The translations under genes were made by a program, and so were the position numbers. Shown in pieces: positions 56,049-64,000 of a DNA stretch of 64,000 nt (position 1 is its first letter; every line of letters starts with the position of its first letter). The notes below the pieces were generated by a model. It was not told where the DNA came from, did not search any database, and saw only the letters and a list, made by a program, of their open reading frames with translations. Source of the stretch: Meandrina meandrites (Eukaryota > Cnidaria > Anthozoa > Scleractinia > Meandrinidae); assembly GCA_963693305.1 (NCBI GenBank), contig OY855913.1:14712022-14776021 (forward strand), given 5' to 3'.

Positions 56049-57927
56049 GCGTTCGACGAAGGAGAACGCACCCTAATCGAGAAAAACTCTTGCTTTTATG
56101 GACTATACGACGTTGTCAATTTGGCCCCCCCAGAAAATTTTTCAGGGGCGAATGACGTCATCTCCATGCCATGTGCTTCTGTTTTGCTGTTTGGAGTGAT
56201 TTCTCTCGACAAAATTGTCCTGTGTTATGGTCTGTTATCGCTGCTGTTTGGAGGGTTTTCATCCAAGGTAGAAGAGTTTTAATCAGCCACCGAACGTCGT
56301 AAAAGGAGTGGAAATCGAATAACTCGATTCGTTGTTTTATAGGCAAGGTAAACCAGCGTGTTTGCATGCAAAACGATTCACAAAACTAGCTAAAATTTCA
56401 AATCGTTAGCATTTCATGTAAAACGAGTGAGTAGAATAAGGATCAAAATTGTTTTATCGCTTCTTTGAATTTGTATTCTATAGTTATTCGCAGAATGTTT
56501 AGGCATTTTGATGAGGAAATCATTATTGAATATTATGAGTGTATTGACTATGAACGAAAAGTTGATGTGCTGTGCCTCGATCTATTTTCAAATTGAAGTG
56601 AAAGTATTTGTAGAAGTCTGTGGAGTTTTAGAAGTTGTGTAGTGCTCTGTGTAGTGCCAAAAGATATTAAACAACTAAAGTGAAATAAATAATTATTTGT
56701 CGTGTACATGATAATTCATTTCTATTCCATATGAATTTTAGTGTAAAAATGAATGCAAATTGCCCATTCATTTATGACTTTGTACGTTTCTGCTTTGTGA
56801 ATGTCACATGAAGTGCTAGGAGCGACTTCTATTCACGTTGTTTTACAATATTCTGACATCAATGAGAATTTGCCGTGCCATTCATTATTTGAGGTTCTTT
56901 TTGACCTTTGGTAAACAATCACTGCTATGATGACAGATCATGTTTCCGTCCCGTTGAATGGCTTCTTGTGTAACAGTGTAACACCCAATTTACGATAACA
57001 TAGCTTGCAAGCAAAGAAAAATTATGCTTTAACATATCAAGAACTGCTACAGTGTCACAATTTTTTCACAGTTTATTGAACCCCTTCGAAAAGAACACAA
57101 CCCATTTCTTGATGCGACAAATTCCAGTTTATTTTGCAGAGAGATGTTCTTTTGGCTCGTCACGCAATCTTTCCTCCAAAATGTTGTGTGATGAGATTCC
57201 TCTCTCGCTCATCCTCGTCGCTCCATTTGAGGCATATTAAATTGCATAGTTTGCCAACAACCTTGCTTCTTTGCTACTACCTGACTCTCCATCTTAGGTC
57301 GAACGCACTCCCCTAATCGCTGATTACTACTAGTTTTAGTATATACACACGAAGTGATCTCAAAACAGACAATCTAGACATTTTCAAAAGGAAACCTATG
57401 AAAGGCAATTTTATTGACGTCTAATTTGACGTCTCAACTCATGCGTGAAACACGTACAAAACTATTTACAGATTCTTTTAACATGGCAAACACACAGTCT
57501 TCGATAAAATCCTCGTCAAAATGGTCCTTTTACACAGTTCAAATCGGCAACTTAAATCGAAAGTCTGCTTGGAAATCGATAACTGATCAAACAAAGTTTT
57601 CGAAGTTATCGAGAAAGGCTTGTTGTTTGGCTCGTTGCGAAGGTGCCTGTCAATGGCGGCTCGAATTGAGGTGAGTGTTGCCTTGTTGTAATATGACCTG
57701 CCCTGTTTTCTCGCGGAGATATAAAACTTCAATTCTTCTTTTTCTGTTTCCTCGATTTCGGTGAGAAATTCGTTCTGTCAGCCAAACCAGTCTACAAAAA
57801 TACTCGTAATGAGACAAATTGTAGTCGTGAAGATTAATTGCTGCCTATTTAGCGACAGGTCGAATTGATCACAGTAATTATCTCGATAAACAAACTGAAA
57901 AACACTTGTTTGCAAAACATGACTTCT

Positions 57928-58056
57928 TCACTTATCTTTAAAAACTTTTAGGCCAGAGTTCGTTGCCTTCTTGGTGTTTTCTGGCTCGCTGTCGTCTGTT
58001 ATTTTCACTATTTTTGATTCTGAAACGCAAGCGAAACGCGAGTTTACGCCGGCCAT
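57928..58056 (-). pseudogene. N-terminal fragment resembling KIAA1958/QRICH1-type recombinase proteins
   Basis: ATG-initiated 42-codon frame with SRFACVSESKIVKI followed by NTKKATNSGLKVFKD. This pattern (SRF...VSE..I, then NTKKAT...LKVF) is typical of the start of the Crypton-derived tyrosine-recombinase-like proteins that are multicopy in corals. The frame ends at TGA right after; the GTGAAG there could be a donor. No downstream exons recognised, so this is probably a relic. Confidence 0.4.
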
Positions 58057-58246
58057 TTTGTTTTGTTTTATGGGATAATGCATTATCCACTCGGTAGCGA
58101 GTGAATAATGCGGCATTAGCCCGAGATAGCGAACCAATCAGATTGCTGGAATAGCCAAGATCACTGAGTGTGTATATACTAAAGCGTCATAGTGCGAGCT
58201 TCTCGACCAATCAGAATTGAATTCACCTGTGGAAATTATACTAATT

Positions 58247-58353
58247 AACAATTAGATTATGAGCTCGAGATTTCTATGAGGTGATAGTTGATCAGGCCGC
58301 AGGCCGAATCAACTATCACCTCATAGAAATTGAGAGCGAATAATCTAATTGTT
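58247..58353. repeat. Hairpin insertion, AACAATTA family, copy 4
   Basis: Ends AACAATTAGATTATGAGCTC and GAGAGCGAATAATCTAATTGTT are inverted. The inner arms ATTTCTATGAGGTGATAGTTG and its exact inverse flank the palindromic apex GGCCGCAGGCC. It lies between the element ending at 58238 and the one starting at 58356. Confidence 0.78.
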
Positions 58354-58355
58354 TT

Positions 58356-58734
58356 AGTAGAATTCTAACTGAAATAAACGCAAATAATGGTTTCTAATTA
58401 TTTTTCTACGCATTATCGAACTATTAAACGCCTTAACAAAATCGCACGCATTGAATTGTCCTTGGTAAATTTGCAGTTGTTTACGCGCGTGCACCCGTTT
58501 TTCAATAATTTCAAGCTTTTAAAGTCAAGAAACCGCTAATGTCCTTCTTTTAGTCTTCTTGGGAATTTTTTTATCCATTTACATCTAAACTTCCTTCCAA
58601 AACTTCGGAAAAACGATAAAAATGTCGCATTTTGTGGACAACCTTCGGCAACTGCACACTAATGGCTGATAGTGTTCAATAGCTCAGCCAATCACATTGC
58701 AGCATTTGCATTAGTGTACTAGTAGAATTCTACT
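58356..58734. mobile_element. MITE with AGTAGAATTCTA ends
   Basis: Inverted termini AGTAGAATTCTA.CT; its right half matches the complement of 14577-14722. Non-coding. Confidence 0.6.
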
Positions 58735-58784
58735 TATAAAGGTTATAATATACCAATCCCAGACTGCTTCGCCATCATGTACAA

Positions 58785-60341
58785 GTCGTTTGGCATACAT
58801 GTCGATTCGCATACTTCGAGGTCGTTTCGCCGACACGATCTTGGTCGATTCGCATACATCGAAGTCGTTTCGCCGACACGATCTTGGTCGATTCGCATAC
58901 ATCGAAAAAGTGCAAAATACATTGAAAAAGTTCTCATAAACACTCTAACAAGATAGCTATAGGACAGAGAAATAAACTTAACCTCAACCCGGCGATATGC
59001 GCGTGTTGTTATTATGTGTCGTGCATTATTTCTGTTCGGCACAGCGAACGCGTTGACTAAGTTCAAGTTTAACTTGCCATGCACTATATCTAGAAGAATT
59101 TTGTTATGTTGTTTAAATGCTTTTTGCGGTTTGATACTAAACGTTCGGCTAGATTGTAGAATACCCGGCCCACAAAATATCTAACATGAAAAACTTGCAC
59201 CCGCAGTGCCACAGTCGTGTATATATAGCGAACATCACTCAACGTGGCTAACTACGCGCGCCACAATAACTTATAGTTACCTTCATTGCGCGTACTTTCA
59301 AAGTTGGGCGGGATGGGAAGTTGTGGAGCATGGTTTACATTTCCATGGAATGTCTTCTCCAGATTTTACAGCATTTCGGTAAATGTCTCGGGGTACACCG
59401 CTGTTGCATGTTCTATGCTGCCATTTGTTGCACCCGTCGCAAAGAAGGGCTTCTTGTCGTTTGTTGACGAATTTTCTGCACTCGATGCATAGCGTTGCCA
59501 TTTTCCTTAAGATTGCTCTTTGTAGTTCAAATGAACGAATGACGACTTTTTTTTGGAGGGCTTGGGTTTTTATAGTTTAACCCTTACTCAGGAATAACAG
59601 AAATGCCAGCTACTTGATTGCTTACGTCTAATGTTGTTTTGTTCTTTTGTTAAAATGATTTTATTTATCGCTGAAAAGGACAAAGAAAAAAATCACACCT
59701 TCCTTGCGCGCGGCACGAATTAGCTGTTTTTGTAAAAAAAAAAAGTCACAAGTGTAGTGAATCGAAATTTGAAAACAAAGCAAAAATCACACTTACCTTG
59801 CGCGGGCCACTTATAAAGATCTATTGCTAAGGACTGTCAAAAGCTTAAAAGCTTTTAAGCTCAATTTCGCGGATTTCTTAAGAAAAAATACCTAAACAAT
59901 TTCTCGTACTCAGTTCGCGTCGCTCGGAATTCAAAATCACCTGCCTCTTGTGCTCGGTTTTGAATCTCAAATTAAAGAAGGTACACTCTAATAAGTTCTA
60001 ATAAGAACCTTTCTTACAAGAAGGTTAAGGTTGAGATAAACCAAAATTTTAAGAACGTAGTAAGAACAATCCTCAGTTGATTAAAAAAGTTTTTATTTTG
60101 CTCAATTCTTATTTATAAGAGTTACAAATAACTTCAACACTCGACAACACCATCGAAGTCATCAGCTAAAATCTTAAGTCTGATGTATCATCAAGGTAGC
60201 TGACCAGTTATGGCTCTTTTTCGATGTATGCGAATCGACCAAGATCGTGTCGGCGAAACGACTTCGATGTATGCGAATCGACCAAGATCGTGCCGGCGAA
60301 ACGACCTCGATGAATGCGAATCGACTTGTATGCGAAACGAC
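58785..60341 (-). mobile_element. Mutator-like (MULE) element remnant with repeated TIRs
   Basis: Terminal arms 58785-58912 and 60215-60341 are inverted copies. Each contains two tandem units of about 42 bp built on GTCGTTTCGCCGACACGATC and TTGGTCGATTCGCATACATC. Between them lies a PHD-finger ORF (59298-59501) of the type that begins PHD/FLYWCH/MULE transposases. The transposase core itself is absent, so the element is internally deleted. The target duplication is not clear. Confidence 0.65.
59298..59501 (-). pseudogene. PHD-finger N-terminal exon of a MULE-type transposase
   Basis: 67 codons from a good ATG. Zinc ligands form a PHD/RING-like pattern: CIEC, CDGC, NKWQHRTC, then WKCKPC. Known relatives continue into FLYWCH and MULE transposase domains; here a TGA follows and no such domains are found between the inverted arms. 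As it stands it encodes only the zinc finger. Confidence 0.7.
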
Positions 60342-60542
60342 CGACATCCAACAAAAGACACGTGTTCGTACTTCTCGTTACAGCATTTTCAATTAAAACA
60401 CGTTCTCTCCACAATCATATTTGTATATCCTCTTGCTGTTCAGTTTGACGAGCTTTCTGTACATGTGTGCTTACTCTCTTTACATTTCATTTAACTTAAA
60501 TTCCTCACTATCTTCGTACTGCCACATTGCAATGCATGGACA

Positions 60543-62366
60543 TTAAGGTGGCTCGACTGGATTTTTTAGGGGCAACACCGCTCAAGTTTGAGAACTAACC
60601 AGACTGTCGTTAACAATGCCATCGAAAAACGATCACCACAGCTGAATTAGGTAAAGATGAAAATTTGTTATGACCAGTGTTATTTTGACATCGGAGTTGT
60701 CATAGCAACGTAATGACGTCATCACGTTTATCAATTTCGTTCGTATTGCTCGGCACCAGGAGATTTTTTCGGAAATCGCTCAAGGGAGCATGTACCTCCT
60801 ATACCTGCCTCAATGTTGGCAAAGTTTGAACAAATTCTGTGAGAGCGTTATCGAAATTTTGGGGGATGAAGTTTCGAGGGTTATAAATACAGTAAAAAAC
60901 ATACTATTGGGATAATAGGGTAATATCTGAAGAACACGACGCGCTTTGGGGATGCAGTTTCATCTCATAGTAGTTTGATGCCATTTAAAATTGCTATACA
61001 AAATTATGGGGATCGCCACGACCGATTGCGAGAAAAACGGATTTGATGAGCGTGCATTCAGGTGCTCTTGTTGCCACTTTTGTAAATAATTTGGTCTACA
61101 CCTACAAATGTGATAATTATTTGGAAACCGCTCGATGAATTTTTTTAAAAACTTGTCAATCTCGAGGTTTGTCATCAGTTTATATGGCCTGCAAGTTTCA
61201 AGGTCATTGAAAACATTTAAGACAATAAAATCGGGGCTCCAATGTACTACTTTTCTCTCGAAGATTTTGTGTTTACAAGTGAGTGTCCTCATTATTCACG
61301 TGTATTGTTTTTTACTTTCATGTCCACGTGCACAACTCAGCAAAAAATTCATTTGCATTAAACAGAACGCTCAATTGCTTTCTAAAAATGTTCGGGAAAC
61401 ATGCTGATATGACTTGAAAACTGTAATAATATTTGTTACGCCATTAGACTGTAATACAGCAATGCCGAGGGTCTCTTTCTCCAGGAAACGAAAAGCTATT
61501 TTTGTGTAGAACAACAGATCAGGAAAAAAGTCTAAACTCACTGATAAAATGCAAATGAATTTTTTTGCTGAGTTGTGCACGTGAAAATGAAAGTTGAATA
61601 CAATGCCCGTGAATAATGAGGACACTCACTTGTAAACACAAAATCTGGGAGAAAAAAGTAGTACATTGGAGCCCCGATTTTATTGTCTTACATGTTTTCA
61701 ATGACCTTGAAACTTGCAGGCCATATAAACTGATGACAAAACTCGAGATTGACAAGTTTTTAAAAAAATTCATCGAGCGGTTTCCAAATAATTATCACAT
61801 TTGTAGGTGTAGACCAAATTATTTACAAAAGTGGCAACAAGAGCACCTGAATGCACGCTCATCAAATCTGTTTTTTTCGCAATCGGTCGTGGCGATCCCC
61901 ATAATTTTGTATACACAATTTTAAATGGCATCAAACTACTATGAGATGAAACTGTACTCCCAAAGCGCGTCGTGTTCTTCAGATATTACCCTATTATCTC
62001 AATAGTATGTTTTTTACTGTATTTATGACCCTCGAAACTTCATCCCCAAAAATTTCGATAACGCTCTCACAGAATTTGTTCAAACTTTGCCAACATTGAG
62101 GCAGGTATAGGAGGTACATGCTCCCTTGAGCGATTTCCGAAAAAATCTCCTGGTGCCGAGCAATACGAACGAAATTGATAAACGTGATGACGTCATTACG
62201 TTGCTATGACAACTCCGATGTCAAAATAACACTGGTGATAACAAATTTTCATCTTTACCTAATTCAGCTGTGGTGATCGTTTTTCGATGGCATTGTTAAT
62301 GACAGTCTGGTTAGTTCTCAAACTTGAGCGGTGTTGCCCCTATAAAATCCAGTCGAGCCACCTTAA
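60543..62366. mobile_element. 1.8-kb inverted-repeat element with ~820-bp arms
   Basis: Begins TTAAGGTGGCTCGACTGG and ends with its exact inverse, giving TTAA at both borders. The left arm (60543 to about 61361) and right arm (about 61546-62366) are near-identical inverted copies around a ~185-bp unique spacer. ORFs such as 60960-61292 (-) and 61616-61924 (+) are the two arms read in the same sense and are nearly identical at protein level, but contain no known domain. Possibly piggyBac-related by TTAA only. Confidence 0.85.
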
Positions 62367-62841
62367 ATGCTTTTGTTGCCTTGGCGTTTCCGGCTGAACT
62401 GTCATGACGTCATGCGATGGCGATTAGGATAGATATTAAACAAAGGCAAGAGAATCACGCATGAGTTAGAAACCATCGAAAGTTCCTTTCTGCTGCGAAA
62501 AAACGTGATGTTACTCAGTTCTGAATTTCTCCACTGCCAGAAAAGGGGGATCGGTTTTCCAAGATAGAGCGAAGGTAGTCTTCCATGACACGTTGGACTG
62601 AAAAAGAAAAAAATTCACTGTTCAAATTATGTATTCTAAAAACATCGAGAGGGCTGGCGGGGAGAGGGAAGAAATATTACTTCAAAACACGTTCGGAATT
62701 TTAGGTGCATGTAAAAATGCCACGTGGTAAGACGAAACGAAAACAACTCTGAATTATGGCATGAAACAGAAATGACAATCAGAAGAATGTTTTGCGTCAT
62801 TTGCAGTTTGGCGCAGGCTCTCAAAGCTCCTGGTGACGTAA

Positions 62842-62898
62842 TAACTCAGTGGTCGAGCGTTTCCATCGGAATCGCAAAGGCTATGGGTTGGAATTCCG
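62842..62898 (+). repeat. tRNA-like SINE fragment
   Basis: A-box-like TAACTCAGTGGTCGAGCG and B-box-like GGGTTGGAATTCC at tRNA spacing. The B box is mutated, so this is a SINE head relic rather than a tRNA gene. Confidence 0.5.
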
Positions 62899-62958
62899 TT
62901 AAGAACCAAGTTTGTGTTTGTCTTGCAACTGTTAAGTTCATACATTTCAGATTTCTTT

Positions 62959-63107
62959 AGCCTGTTCCAGGCGTTCGGCTAGTTGGGGAGCAGCGCCAAA
63001 AAAAGGGCGAGCGAAAAATGAGGGGAGGGTTTAGTCCCCTGGCCGTTCGTGACGCTAATCCCGAATTTCGCGCTGCTCCCCAACTAATCGAACGCCTGGA
63101 ACAAGCT
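62959..63107. repeat. Hairpin MITE with AGCCTGTTCCAGGCG ends
   Basis: Arms 62959-62999 and about 63066-63107 are inverted copies (AGCCTGTTCCAGGCGTTCG, GGGGAGCAGCGC and complements). It ends about 30 bp from the ankyrin exon donor. Confidence 0.7.
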
Positions 63108-63137
63108 AAGATTTCTCTCGCTTTATAAGTGACTTAC

Positions 63138-63218
63138 CATTTTTGTTGCCTACTCCTACAGCAAGACTCAAAGCAGTATGGCCTTCATTGTTTGTTGCTG
63201 TTACATCTGCTCCATGTT
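63138..63218 (-). CDS. Single exon encoding part of an ankyrin repeat
   Basis: An 81-nt exon between an AG acceptor (CTATTTAG, 63219-63226) and a GTAAGT donor (63137-63132). It encodes HGADVTATNNEGHTALSLAV, a classic ankyrin-repeat pattern (HGAD.....GHTAL.LA). Neighbouring exons are expected upstream beyond 63300 or outside the window; none was recognised downstream. It could belong to a gene extending past 64000 or be a stray exon. The remainder to 64000 shows nothing recognisable. Confidence 0.55.
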
Positions 63219-64000
63219 CTAAATAGAGATGTTAACGCTTCATGTAATTATCACTTATTCCAACAAAGCTATCAGTAACGAGAATCAAAGATCTCTTCGA
63301 GATTCGACTATTTTGTATGAAGTATGCGTTGGGGAAATGTTAGTATTGAAAGCGATTTGCGATGCATTAACCCATTGACTCACAGTCCAGAAGGCTTTTA
63401 TTAGCGCGCACCCACCCCCCCAAAAATTCCTGGCTCCTTTACGGCATTTAACACAAACGTGCGAGTGGGAAAAATATACCATATGCGTACTAAATTCATA
63501 CAAATAATTCCTTTCTGAAGTAAACTTTTATTACAACTAGACACGCTGTGAAAGACCAATTCATGATTTGAAATGTTAATTATCAACCTTGATAAATTGA
63601 TCCCAAACCAAACTTGAAGACGGTGAAAAAAATTTCTTCACTTCCGCGCGTCATTTTAACAACTCGCAAAAAACTCTTTCTACAAAATATAACACTAGTT
63701 CAAAACACTCTGGTGAAAGGTAGGTTTTCATTCTGTACAACTGTCACTGACAATTATTTAACCACCAGTGGTATTATCTTGGTACAGAAAAGCGGTAATT
63801 GGGGATAATAATTTGCGAATCATGGTGCCGTGAGATAGCGGAAAACTACTGAATTCCTTCCACAAAATTAACACTCAGATTGCTTTTTATGCTATCCATC
63901 ACTATAACTAATAACAAAAAAAAATACTTGTTTGCATTTTCCGAAGTACTGTAGTAAATCTTTGCATGTAAAAGGTCGTAAACTGAACAAAATTATTAAA

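Larger units (their letters stand above)
55375..58238. mobile_element. Large DNA element with recombinase-like exon fragment
   Basis: Inverted termini AGTATAATTTTCACAGGTGAAT and TTCACCTGTGGAAATTATACT mark the ends. The left 560 bp are homologous to the complement of 1380-1935. It contains a hairpin insertion (55950-56048) and one small ORF on the - strand (57928-58056). An ATG-initiated frame at 57483-57671 (+) ends in a GTGAGT donor and could be another exon, but I cannot name it. The region 56050-57400 shows nothing recognisable. Confidence 0.5.

Noticed and set aside
60960..61924. Two nearly identical proteins of about 102-110 aa
   Set aside because: They are the same sequence in the two arms of the inverted repeat, without known domain; selection cannot be shown here.

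Overview
The window reads as nuclear DNA of an invertebrate animal, most likely an anthozoan cnidarian such as a stony coral. The evidence is: AT-rich sequence; conserved animal genes split into many short exons with GT-AG introns (NAA25, TIMM10); an intron-poor Golgi sulfotransferase; and a dense load of inverted-repeat DNA transposons, tRNA-derived SINEs, an L1-like LINE and an adintovirus/Polinton-like block whose integrase resembles proteins I associate with coral genomes. The species assignment is inference; no database search was possible.

Layout. 1-19453: the 3' two thirds of NAA25 (NatB auxiliary subunit), + strand, 18 coding exons found. Its introns hold four candidate C/D-box snoRNAs, a SINE with a perfect 16-bp target duplication, and several MITEs. 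19454-24573: no gene, but two copies of a hAT-like repeat. 24586-30019: a nearly intact 5.4-kb L1-like LINE on the - strand, bounded by a 12-bp target duplication and inserted in an older repeat. 31056-32936: TIMM10 on the - strand, two coding exons, with a SINE in its intron. 34761-35342: an unrecognised single-exon 193-aa gene, - strand. 35343-40064: hairpin elements and MITEs.

40091-44795 (- strand) is a damaged endogenous adintovirus/Polinton-like block. In transcription order it has a 5'-truncated double-jelly-roll capsid protein, a basic pX-like core protein, an adenain-like protease, a small zinc-ribbon ORF, a phospholipase A2 domain ORF, a chromodomain integrase and a small coiled-coil ORF. 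The junction between the zinc-ribbon and PLA2 ORFs carries a textbook -1 ribosomal frameshift signal (A AAA AAC, 6-nt spacer, 8-bp stem), the most interesting signal in the window. The capsid gene is cut by a satellite array of ~690-bp units (44796-47840), followed by a ~50-bp minisatellite with a palindromic GC-rich core.

49742-53330 is nested repeats, including a hAT-type MITE with a perfect 8-bp target duplication and visible empty sites. 53899-55143 is a Golgi carbohydrate sulfotransferase gene (+). From 55262 to 62366 lie a large DNA element with a small recombinase-like exon, hairpin insertions sharing the ends AACAATTA/TAATTGTT, a Mutator-like element with a PHD-finger ORF, and a 1.8-kb inverted repeat with ~820-bp arms. 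62367-64000 holds a SINE fragment, a hairpin MITE and one orphan ankyrin-repeat exon.

The cellular genes are unrelated housekeeping and Golgi functions and form no pathway. The functionally coherent unit is the viral-like block, which encodes capsid, maturation, lipase and integration functions but no polymerase or packaging ATPase inside the window.
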